Assembly: GCF_036711975.1 (NCBI RefSeq)
Contig: NC_091971.1
Coordinates: 19,041,501 to 19,105,500, forward strand
Source: Onthophagus taurus
Lineage: Eukaryota; Arthropoda; Insecta; Coleoptera; Scarabaeidae
Direction of reading: 5' to 3'
DNA: 64,000 nt
Shown: positions 39,311-48,244 of the stretch, piece by piece
Position numbering within the stretch: position 1 is the stretch's first letter
Layout: every line of letters starts with the position of its first letter
Made by a program: the position numbers and the translations under genes
The notes under the pieces: generated by a model
What the model was told of the DNA's origin: nothing
Database searches by the model: none
What the model saw: only the letters and a program-made list of their open reading frames with translations

Positions 39311-39807
39311 CATTTTCAAAATTACAAAATGGCTTTAGGGAGAAGTGGAAGGTGAAATCGGAGCTTGAGTATTTAGGTAATATAAAATCATATACAGGGT
39401 GTCAGATAAAAACCGCCCCAAGCTATAACTCTGTCATTTACATTCCAATTTTTATGAGCCAGATATCAAATGAAATCGTTTAATGAATACTATGTTTCAT
39501 GGTACAAATACATTTTTTCCAACGCCATCTTTAATTTCCAGCGATTGACAACTTTTGTTTTTCAAATTGCTCGGGATATTTCTTGTTGCGTCATTGGGTA
39601 GAGATTTTTTTTTCTGAATCCATTGATACATACAGTACATCCATTTTGAATGTAATTTTAGCAGACAAAAAGAAATATAACACTTTTCGAACGGTATTTT
39701 ATTAATCAAACATTGTTGTTAATTAATTTTATTTTTGCATATTTATGTTGTACTTTCATACATTTAATATGTTTGCTCCACATCGCTTTCCAACATCACT
39801 GACAACT
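39311..39807. other. Spacer, no supported gene
   Basis: Includes ATACAGGGTGTCAGATAAAA near 39393, a further CAGGGTGTC-type end with no partner seen nearby. The - frame at 39497-39709 is not recognised. Confidence 0.35.
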
Positions 39808-39997
39808 AAACAAAAACAAATTTAGTTTATCAAAATCAGTCAAACGAGTCAAACTATAAACATCGTTTTTTTGGCATCAACAAGATTTCGGCAGCTAATA
39901 ATTCAAAATTTCAAGTTTTTATTGAACAAAATTGTGGTAAATACAAAAAAAGAAAGAAATAAATTAATCGCAAGTAGTTAAAAATTAATAAAATATA
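39808..39997 (+). promoter_or_regulatory. Shared upstream block of the cysteine-rich genes, copy B
   Basis: AAAACAAATTTAGTTTATCA, TCAAACTATAAACATCG, TTTTTTTGGCATCAA, GATTTCGG, TAATTCAAAATTTCAAG and TTGTGGTAAATAC follow in the family order before the ATG at 39998. Confidence 0.7.
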
Positions 39998-40243
39998 ATG
40001 TCGTGCCCACCAACATGCCCACCACAAAATCGTCCTACTTATTGCTCACCATACGCCGTGACCGTACCTTCTTTCGCGCCGGGGAAGACCTGTATGCTGC
40101 CATCATGTGGCCCATGTGTTTCCTCTCCACCTTGCGCTGGACCAAGTTACACTAGCGTCCCGTGCTGCCCACCATACTGTCCACCATGTCTTCCACCATG
40201 TTGCTCGCCGTGCTGCCCACCATGCCCACCAAGATACAAATGA
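39998..40243 (+). CDS. Cysteine/proline-rich small protein B (81 aa)
   Basis: Intact frame from ATG 39998 to TGA 40241. Starts MSCPPTCPPQNRPTYCSPY, has a less repetitive middle (AVTVPSFAPGKTCMLPSCGP) and ends in [20 protein letters not shown]. About a quarter of residues are Cys and a third Pro. The Cys-Pro-Pro-Cys pattern suggests a disulfide-linked structural protein, plausibly of the male germline by analogy with fly Mst proteins; this is inference. Trailer TGATATCAAGAAGAAAATGG and signal AATAAA at 40364 are shared with the family. Next member follows 477 bp downstream in the same direction. Confidence 0.82.
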   Translation: MSCPPTCPPQNRPTYCSPYAVTVPSFAPGKTCMLPSCGPCVSSPPCAGPSYTSVPCCPPYCPPCLPPCCSPCCPPCPPRYK

Positions 40244-40540
40244 TATCAAGAAGAAAATGGAACAAACATATTTTTGGGATTAATCACGTTGTGTATTGTT
40301 GAGTGGAAATGATACTTGTTATTGCACAGCATTAATTATAACCCTAACTTGTTTTTTGGTGTCAATAAAACAATTTTATGACTCTTAGAATGTATTGATT
40401 TTTTTTGCTTAAATACATTAATATTAAAATTGCATGCATTATAGCTTAAAAGGTTTTTTTTGGCAATTTTCTGTCATGTTTTGAAATTGCCTTAATTAGC
40501 TATAATTTTTGATTATTTTGATTATAGGTGGCCTTAAAAT

Positions 40541-40719
40541 AAAAACAAAAGCAAAATTAGTTTTTTTTAAATCAATCAAACCGTTAACATCATAAAATAT
40601 ATTTCGACCCAATTAATTAAAAAATTCAAAGTGTTTATTAACATTAAAATACCGTGTTGTAGAAATACAAAAAATCTGTCAATAATAAATTGGAAAGTGT
40701 GCAAAAAAGTTAAATTAAT
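40541..40719 (+). promoter_or_regulatory. Shared upstream block of the cysteine-rich genes, copy C
   Basis: AAAACAAAAGCAAAATTAGT, TCAAACCGTTAACATCA, TATTTCGACC, CAATTAATTAAAAAATTCAA, AGTGTTTATTAAC and CCGTGTTGTAGAAATAC in family order before the ATG at 40720. Confidence 0.7.
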
Positions 40720-40968
40720 ATGTCTTGCCCGCCGCCACCCTGTTGCGGTCCTTGCTGTCCACCCTGCTGTCCACCATGTACCCGTCCTATCTTACCGCCT
40801 GGCTGCCCATCACCTAGGCCTGTCGTTTGGTCACCAAGCTGTCTTCCTGGTTGTCCGCAAGCTTCCATACCAGGATGTGGCTGCCCACCTTGTGTCCCAA
40901 CAATTTGCGTTTACGAACCATGTTGTTTCCCGTGCGACCCACCAGATCCATGCCCAAAAAAATGCTAA
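40720..40968 (+). CDS. Cysteine/proline-rich small protein C (82 aa)
   Basis: ATG at 40720 to TAA at 40966. Starts MSCPPPPCCGPCCPPCCPPC, with a Pro/Ser-rich centre (PGCPSPRPVVWSPSCLPGCP) and an end CVYEPCCFPCDPPDPCPKKC. GPCC units are the closest in this set to the CGP repeats of fly Mst proteins. The ending VYxPCC..PC.PP.CP.KC matches protein A, so A and C are sister copies even though A lies 15 kb away inside Mo25. Signal AATAAA at 41122. The larger overlapping frame from 40631 is a shadow. Confidence 0.85.
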   Translation: MSCPPPPCCGPCCPPCCPPCTRPILPPGCPSPRPVVWSPSCLPGCPQASIPGCGCPPCVPTICVYEPCCFPCDPPDPCPKKC

Positions 40969-41299
40969 ACGATATCTAGAACATAATGGAATAGAAGAAA
41001 TTAGATTAATTACATTGTGGATTCAATCTTTTTTTTTATTAGATGTCTTGTTTGGTTGCGATGATTTCTTTAATATTTTTGCTTCACGGCATTAATTATA
41101 ATCCAAACTTATTATTGTATAAATAAAAATTTTTTTTTACTTAAAACTGATTTATGCTTATTTTATCATACATAGTCATAAATGAACCCAACTGAAATAT
41201 ACATAAGTTGAAGTGAATTGAGAATGTTGATTGTTATGTAACATATAAACGATGGTATTAACTTTAAGAATACAAAGAGTTATTTATTTATTTTCTCAA

Positions 41300-41414
41300 G
41301 TGAGTACAGAAACAGCTCGAATCCAATAATACTGTACCACAAACAACCAGTTGTATAAAAGAAGTTTTAACTCATCAGTATACATTAAACACTGGGCATA
41401 ATTAATGGCACTAA
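41300..41414 (-). pseudogene. Downstream part of a Jockey-like reverse transcriptase
   Basis: The - strand reads AQCLMYTDELKLLLYNW, corresponding to the YADD-containing segment (YADDLKL becomes YTDELKL). It continues the frame that breaks off at 42770, the Harbinger element at 41415-42766 lying between. The catalytic YADD box is altered. Confidence 0.6.
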
Positions 41415-41744
41415 GGGCCGATCTTACAAAACAGTTTATACCGCTCCGTATACCAAGAATAACTAAATGTTGGTATAAACACTAGAATAAACGTCTTACA
41501 ATACCGGCGTATAGCATAAGTAACGGTATACGGCGCAGGATAGCTATACCGTGCATTTTAATGCGAATAGCTTATACTAGGAATAAGTCAGAGACTGTTT
41601 GACATTGATTATAATCAATCAGACGTAATAATTATTGTATGAAATGGCTTCAACAAATAAAGAAAAACATGTGGGATGTGCAAATTACAGTTAGGAAGAA
41701 ACAGAATCTTTATTGGGCCTTGTCTAAAAGTACAAGCACATATT

Positions 41745-42588
41745 AATTTTTAATTTAGCATCAGCAACAGTTTGCACGAAAAAAATCCTTTGCGATTACG
41801 ATATAATTCCGCATTTCCGCCACCTGGGTACTGAATGCGCACATGGGTACAGTCAATAGCACCTATGACATACGGGAATTTTGCTATGCGATAAAATTGC
41901 AACTTAACGCTATCCCGTTCTTGACAGCCTCAGATTTTGAGGCATAAAAATATATTGTAGCCTTAACGATGCGATTGCCAACGTCACAGCCTTTACGATC
42001 TGTCCAGCAGATGCTTTGCTGATGCCAACAAAATCTGTAAGGAGCATAGAACCAGAAGCGTAAAACCGTAACGTCAGCAGGGGCTTCATTTCACTGGTAA
42101 TCCGTTTCTGGTTTCTATTAGTCCTGGATGAGGTTCGCCCTCTAATTTGATCAAGAATAACGTGGATTGTATTTTTGGTTAACCTAAACGGCATCTTAAA
42201 CTGGTCTTCTGATAAGGTTTCCAAATAATTTACCCTGAGAAGAAGTACATAAGTACAGTCATGTTCACGGGAAATGCACAATCAAGGTCAAGCGCTGTTG
42301 TGAGATCCGACATGCCACTCGCTAAACTGGCTGAGCAGAGCGCACACGAAGCTTGTGGCTCGTAGGTGTTCGGCTCAGCCCGTTTAGCCAGCCGAGCCAG
42401 CGGCATGTCGGATCTCACAACAGCCCTTGACCTTGATTGTGCATTTCCCGTGAACATGACTGTACATAGAGTAATTATAAACGGACTAGTAATAAGGCAC
42501 TTTTACCGTATTTTAGATTGTTTCGCACGTCTAAATGACTAATCTCGTCATCATTATCGGAGTCAAACACATCTACGTCCACATTCAT
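41745..42588 (-). pseudogene. HARBI1-like Harbinger nuclease pseudogene
   Basis: On the - strand: a possible start MNVDVDVFDSDNDDEISH at 42588, then (after the hairpin insertion) NYLETLSEDQFKMPFRLTKN, LLTLRFYASGSMLLTDFVGI, SKASAGQIVKAVTLAIASL, then VIGAIDCTHVRIQYPGG and NAELYRNRKGFFS (the first catalytic Asp lies in GAIDCTH). After this the frame ends and the remaining catalytic part is deleted. A stop and a frameshift lie near 41910. In intact elements this protein works with a Myb-domain partner. Confidence 0.8.
42256..42462. mobile_element. 207-bp hairpin MITE nested in the HARBI1 relic
   Basis: Ends CAGTCATGTTCACGGGAAAT and ATTTCCCGTGAACATGACTG; arms of about 90 bp pair almost perfectly around a GC-rich centre (AAGCTTGTGGCTCG). 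TA on both sides (42254-42255, 42463-42464). Much richer in GC than its host, so a recent insertion. Confidence 0.88.
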
Positions 42589-42769
42589 ATTCGTAAGGAC
42601 GTGAAATGAAAATGAAACAGTAATGGTAAACACCGCTGATCAATTGCAATAACTATTCTGGCATAAGAAAGGCTTTATAAGACGCATTCGTTAAATTAAT
42701 GCCGAGAATAAATTATTCTGGGAATAACTATTCCATTGATTATACCAATACTTGTAAGATCGGCCCTAA

Positions 42770-43430
42770 ATGTGCCATTAATATAAATATTAAACAGTAA
42801 GTCTACCCAAATGTCTACCCTGGGGAATTCGAGAAGGAACCGACACAGGATTAAGGAAAAAACCATTAACCGAAACAATCTGGCTTCTCTCCTTCGGATA
42901 GGAACTGCAAACTTCATTACTTTAAACAGAAGTAAGTTGTGATCTATCCTGTCGAAAACTTTACCAAAATCCGTGTGATCCACAGATAAGACATACTGGG
43001 TATATTCAAGCAATTTACTCTCAACCGAGCGACCAGCAAAAACTTTCTTAAACACTTTACCAAACGCTGACAAAATAGATATGGAGCGGTAATTGGACAT
43101 AACACCACGGTCCACAAAGTTAAAAATGGGAAGAATAAAGGCTCGCTTCCACAATGAAGGAAAGACACTCATTATTAATGAGGTACTAAATAAAATGGTT
43201 AAAGAGAGGGACCATCAGTACCAATACTGTCGGTAACCTTCCTCAACCTTAATACTGTCAAATTGTATCTGACTCAAAGGAAAGTTTACACAAAACGAAA
43301 CGTTGCATAAAACAAACTGAAAACAAGTTCAATTGTTCAATCCGCGTTCCTAATCATGACAATGTTACGTTGAAATAAGGACTTACTAATGAGGGTAATG
43401 ATAGTGGAACCCATACAAGCTACCATTAAA
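42770..43430 (-). pseudogene. Jockey-like reverse transcriptase, upstream part
   Basis: Blocks on the - strand: ESVFP-like SVFPSLWKRAFILPIFN, SNYRSISILSAFGKVFKKVF, HTDFGKVFDRIDHNLLLFKV (normally DFSKAFD) and DLLFNIYINGTF. Order and wording are those of Jockey/CR1-type elements. Frame holds through about 42780, where the Harbinger element begins. Confidence 0.75.
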
Positions 43431-43849
43431 AATTTCATCTGCATGACTGCATAAGACTTTGAGTATCTTGTAATCGCTAATTGATCCAAAAATTGGAAGA
43501 ATGGACACTAAATTAAGAAGCGCAATTACAGTTAGGGAAAGGTTGGCTGTCACACTGCGATTTCTTACAATTCGTATACAAGTTTACAATATCAAGAATT
43601 ATCCCAGAAGTGTGTAGTGCGTTGATTGAAATACTTCGGGAATATGTTTTAATGTTTTGTCAAACAAACAATGTATTATAGGAGTATTTTTATTACTATA
43701 AAAGTATCTATATTATTATTTTATAGAATGACGTGTTCTGACTAAAAACGTTGTCGTGTACTTCTCCCTGTTGAATGTCGTGTTGTTGTATTAGAGGGAG
43801 GAATGGGTGCAGGTCCAAAATTGTAGGACTTGCGTGCCCAAACGATATT

Positions 43850-44229
43850 TCAGACCGCAATGTACTGAGACCTGTCTCCGAAGACGACCAGTATGGTTCT
43901 TGACATCCTTCGCATATATGCCTCAAACAAAATATTTGCTATGGCTCTTTTTAAGCATGCCATTGTGTACGCGTCATATTTTTTTAGCTTATTAGCTAAG
44001 CTTAAGGCATACGTGAAGTATGGATCTTTTAATGAACTGGTAGATAACTTCAAGATTTCTAGTGCTTCACCCATCATCTTATTATATCTTATCTGTATCT
44101 GAATTCTCTTGTCTTCTTCTTTTGCGACCTTCCTTATTTCTGCCTCTTGTCTCCTGGTGTAATCCAGACGTTCTTTTTTCTGTTTCCAATTGTAAGCCAG
44201 TAGTCCCTTCCATCTTCTTTTTATTTCAT
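43850..44229 (-). pseudogene. C-terminal part of a MADF/BESS-type transposon-associated protein
   Basis: The - strand frame runs without stop from about 44229 (WKGLLAYNWKQKKERLDYTR) to YFTYALSLANKLKKYDAYTM and ACLKRAIANILFEAYMRRM. The latter is a BESS-like motif (aromatic-aliphatic, 'YFALSLVPxL…KxxxxxxILFE'), found after MADF domains in insect regulators and transposon partner proteins. The upstream MADF domain is replaced by satellite from 44230 on, so it is truncated. Assignment to host or transposon is open. Confidence 0.4.
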
Positions 44230-44965
44230 GGTGATATCTTAATTAGTTTTTGAGATACGAAAAGATCAATTAGTATTACACTAACATTTATGGTTATGCA
44301 GAGTTGCATTCAAAAAATCATAACACCAAAATTTGAAGATTCCAAGAACTGATCTTTAAAATATTAAATTCTAAATAAATTTACTTTAAATTGATGTTTA
44401 TTTGAATAACGATATCTCAATTTGTTTTTGAGATACATCAAGATTAATGATCCTAACATTTATGTTTAAGATTATGCAAGGTTGAGTTCAAAAAATCATA
44501 ACTCATAAATTTTAAGATTTCAAGAAATGTGTTTCAATACACTAAATTTTAAATAAATTTACTTTAAATTGCTTTTTATTTCATGGTGATCTCTTAATTA
44601 GTTTTTGAGATACGAAAAGATCAATTAGTATTACTCTAACATTTATGGTTATGCAGAGATGCATTCAAAAAATCATAACACCAAAATTTGAAGATTCCAA
44701 GAAATGATCTTTAAAACATTAAATTCTAAATAAATTTACTTTAAATTGCTGTTTATTTCATAACGATATCTCAATTTGTTTTTGAGATACATAAAAATTA
44801 ATTATCCTAAGATTTATGTTTAAGATTATGCAAGGTTGAGTTCAAAAAATCATAACTCATAAATTTTAAGATTCCAAGAAATGTGTTTCAATATATTAAA
44901 TTCCAAATAAATCACCTTTAAATTGCTTGTTATTTCATGGTGATATCATAATTAGTTTTTGAGAT
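44225..44965 (+). repeat. Dimeric A/B satellite, short array (~4 monomers)
   Basis: Alternating ~178-bp monomers: type A has GTTATGCAGAGTTGCATTCA and ACCAAAATTTGAAG, type B has GATTATGCAAGGTTGAGTTC and ACTCATAAATTTTAAGAT. A-B-A-B order gives a ~356-bp higher-order unit. Same family, opposite orientation, at 48245-50745. Confidence 0.88.
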
Positions 44966-45807
44966 ATGTAGCTCTTTAGCTACGTTTCAGAATAACAATT
45001 ATTCTGTGGCCACGTCTCAGCTAGGCACACGATCTTTTGATAATAAAAAGATAAAGCCATTGTACAAATAATATCATCGAAAAAAAATACACTAAAAAAA
45101 CAAGAATAATTAGAGTTTATCACCATCGGTGGCATTCTTAATTAAGTTTCTTTCTTAGGGATATAAGTGAGAAAAGGATGAAGATATAGCACAGATTATT
45201 GGGAAAACATTCTGCTTAAAAAAATGCAGAGGTTTTGCGAATATGTTAAAGATTTCCTCAATCTTTTTAGAGCATTTCCAAGGATTTCTGAGGATTCTTT
45301 CGCTCTGTGATTCTTTCATATGCCAAGCTGACGTACTTGCTTCTGCTCCATACAAAACAATGTAGGTATATTCATTTTTTTTCTATAATACCTGCCAAAT
45401 TGTTGTAAAGTTGGCAAAATTAATAGGGAGTTTTGTTTTATCATCTTTTAAAATAAATATGTCACATTGACGTTTGAGCTTTCGTTATTTAAAAAGAAAA
45501 AGTGCATAAAAATGTTGTGGGATGTTTATTTGCCATTTATTTACCTAGAAAAGGTGTTTTGTTTTATTTAAGTACTTTGTAGCACGTTTTTACAACAAAT
45601 GTGTAATTCGTTAAAATCGTATTTATCTAAAAATGTATTAGTATTTTAACCTCAACTATTTAGTTACTGAAAATGTTACTAAAAATCAGGAAAACCCCTA
45701 AATAATACCAACAGAAACCCTAAAAAATTTACATTGACAAGTATTATAGAAAAAAAACGAACTATACTATTTATTTATACATTTTCAATAGAAACGTCAA
45801 TAAATCA
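44966..45807. other. AT-rich spacer
   Basis: No supported gene. A - frame at 45155-45355 begins MYGAEASTSAWHMKESQSE, faintly like the tail region of non-LTR elements (LYGAEAW…), too short to call. Confidence 0.35.
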
Positions 45808-45994
45808 AATAAAAACAAAAACAAAATGTAATTATTCAAAATTAATCAAACTGTAAACATCGTTTTTTGGCATAAAAAATTTTTCGGCATAAATTAATTT
45901 AAAAATTTTTAAGTGTTATTTAAATCACCGTGTAGTAGAAACATACCAACGTTATAAGTCAATCAAGAAAAATAAAAAAAGGAATTTTTTAAAA
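45808..45994 (+). promoter_or_regulatory. Shared upstream block of the cysteine-rich genes, copy D
   Basis: AAAACAAAAACAAAATGTAA, TCAAACTGTAAACATCG, TTTTTTGGCATAAAAAATTT, TTCGGC, TTAATTTAAAAATTTTTAAG and ACCGTGTAGTAGAAACATAC; the closest copy to the family consensus. Confidence 0.7.
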
Positions 45995-46186
45995 ATGGCT
46001 ATCATTGGTCCGGCTCCGTATTGTACTCACTGTACCGTACCAATTCGAACCCCACCGATATATTCCGTATACGCGTGGCCACCCTGCTGCCAACCATGGC
46101 ACGTTTATTGCCCGGTTATATATCCGCTAAAACCGCCTAAAATCAAAGTTATTCCAATTTATGGGCAACCGCAATGTGAATTTTAG
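45995..46186 (+). CDS. Cysteine-rich family protein D (63 aa, divergent)
   Basis: ATG at 45995 to TAG at 46184. Sequence MAIIGPAPYCTHCTVPIRTP then IYSVYAWPPCCQPWHVYCPV and a Lys/Pro/Ile tail. Cys content is lower than in A-C and the CCPP repeats are gone, but promoter block, trailer (TAATATCAAGAATGAAG … ATGTAAATAAAAG, signal at 46359) and position place it in the same duplicated set. It shares SVYA-PPC-QPWH with protein E, so D and E form a second branch. Function unknown. Confidence 0.75.
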   Translation: MAIIGPAPYCTHCTVPIRTPPIYSVYAWPPCCQPWHVYCPVIYPLKPPKIKVIPIYGQPQCEF

Positions 46187-46460
46187 TAATATCAAGAATG
46201 AAGATAAAAATGGAACAAAAAAATTTTTGAGAGTTTATGGTGATAAGGTTTTTTTTGAATTAGATCCTTGTGCTGTTTGGTGGAAACGATTTTTTTAAAT
46301 ATTTTTTACTACATGGCATTAACTACATAATATAACAAAAAACTTTTTTTTTTATGTAAATAAAAGTTTAACACATAAATTGTTACTTTTATTAACCCTT
46401 AACTGGGTGCAAATATTTTTAATTTGATACTGAGTGATATAAAACAGCATAAGACTTATG

Positions 46461-48145
46461 GCCGGTTTCTCGTACGAAAATGCATGTCGATATCGAACCG
46501 ATATCGCACTGTTGATCGATAACTATGGCGATATTGGTCATTTGGGTTTCTGAAAGGGTCGATAGGAGATATCGGATCGATAACTATATCGCATGCAACA
46601 AGCACCGATATCGACTCGATAAGTGTGATTAATGACAGTGATGTGTGTTAAAAGATTGCGAATTTTGATTAAACTGTTCATCCCATGCTTGTTTCTTTAC
46701 CATGTTTGTGGATATTTTATTTCGTTTGATTTTCTATTACTGATTTTCGTTCCATAACTAATTCCACTAACAATTTTTTATCGATAGAAGTAAAATTATA
46801 CTACGTATTATACACGTATTATCAAACTAACCGTTTTCGAAAAAAGGAAGAGCCCAAATTTCAACAGATGTCTTTTATTATACTTTAGTAACGTTATTTT
46901 TCTTTTCTAAATTATTTAATTATTAAAAAAAAGAAATAATTTAACTTAAATAATTAAAATTTTGGTCTCTCTTTTTTGGATTACCAAAACAATGTAGTGG
47001 ATGCTTTGCTGGACTTGTCCCGTTTGCATCCCAAGTGTAATAACTAAATAAATAAATAATTTTACGAACTGTTTGTTCAAAATTTTTACCGGCACCTATC
47101 GGCGGAAATAAACAAGTAACCGATTTTTTGACAAAATCGTTCGATAACCATGGATATCGGAACAATAGTTATCGGATCGATATCTTTTGACGAGTCGATA
47201 TCGGCCGTTGGTGTTCTGGTACGAACTGATTGACAGATATTGCATACAATAGTTGTCGCACGATTTTTTCAAAAAATCGGTTACTTGTTTATTCCCGTAG
47301 ATAGGTGGCGCTGAAAATTTTGAACAAATAGTTCGTAAAATAATTTATTTATTTGTTTATTACACTTGGGATTCAAACGGGACAAGCCCAACGAAGCATC
47401 CACTAATAAAACACAATAAAGTACATAAACAAAAATAAAAAGTAGCTAAGACAAGGAATTGATAATAATAATAATAAAAATTAACAAACAAAAATCATCA
47501 AATAATAACAAAAATGATTAGTAAAAGAAAACAATTAACAAAAAAGAGAAACTAAAAACTTAATTATTTAAGTTAAATTATTTCCTTTTTTAAATAAGTA
47601 AATAATTTATAAAAGACTATACTAACGTACAATAAAAGATATCTGTTAAAATTTGGGCTATCCCTTTTTTCGAAAACGGTTAGTTTGATAATACGCGCGC
47701 TATGGAGAAACGAACGAAGAATTTTACTTCTTTCGATAAAAAATTGTTAGTGGAATTAGTTATGGAACGAAAATCAGTAATAGAAAATCAAACGAAATAA
47801 GATATCTACAAATGTGGTAAAGAAACAAGCATGGGATGAACAGTTTAATCAAAATTCGCAATTTTTTAACACACATCACTGTCATTAATCACACTTATCG
47901 AGTCGATATCGGTGCTTGTTGCATGCGATATAGTTATCGATCCGATATCGCTCCGATATCTCCTATCGGCCCTTTCAGAAACCCAAATGACCGATACCGC
48001 CATAGTTATCGATCAACAGCGCAATATCGGTTCGATATCTACATGCATTTTCGTACGAGAAACCGGCCACGCCGTCAAAAGATATCGATCCGATAACTAT
48101 TGCTCCGATATCTATTCGATATTATAATGTACGAGAAACCGGGCA
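46461..48145. repeat. Large palindrome from two inverted Myb-element copies
   Basis: Left arm from GCCGGTTTCTCGTACGAAAA (46461), right arm ending CGTACGAGAAACCGGC (48067) with an outer end GTACGAGAAACCGGGC (48144). The arms are rich in GATATCG/CGATATC words. Each arm carries the same broken Myb/SANT-like coding relic, so two copies of one element lie head to head around about 47235. Confidence 0.8.
47702..47880 (+). pseudogene. Myb/SANT-like (Myb_DNA-bind_5 type) fragment
   Basis: ATG 47702 encodes MEKRTKNFTSFDKKLLVELV and MERKSVIENQTK then stops; the next frame gives KKQAWDEQFNQ. 'NFT..dk.lLvelv…Iek…k..aW.ef' is the Myb-like domain of transposon-linked DNA-binding proteins such as Harbinger partners. 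The inverted twin lies at about 46640-46800 (-) with the same frame break. Confidence 0.55.
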
Positions 48146-48244
48146 TTAATATAGCTTCCTGTTTTATCATAAAATTTGCCTATTTAGTTTTTAAAATATT
48201 TCACTTATTACTGAAATTAATTGATAATGAGCAGAAAAGATCCC

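Larger units (their letters stand above)
41415..42766 (-). mobile_element. Harbinger (PIF-type) element inserted in a reverse transcriptase
   Basis: Ends GGGCCGATCTTACAA and TTGTAAGATCGGCCC are perfect 15-bp inverted repeats. A 3-bp TAA duplication flanks it (41412-41414, 42767-42769), as expected for PIF/Harbinger. Removing it joins two halves of one non-LTR reverse-transcriptase frame. Inside is a HARBI1-type transposase relic, itself split by a 207-bp hairpin. Confidence 0.88.

Noticed and set aside
40631..41095. 154-codon frame overlapping gene C
   Set aside because: It is another frame of the Cys/Pro gene and its flanks; the MSCPP frame with family promoter and trailer is the real one.
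41300..41330. AGCTCGAATCCAATA as a tRNA T-loop
   Set aside because: No acceptor, D or anticodon arms can be fitted around it; it lies in a reverse-transcriptase relic.
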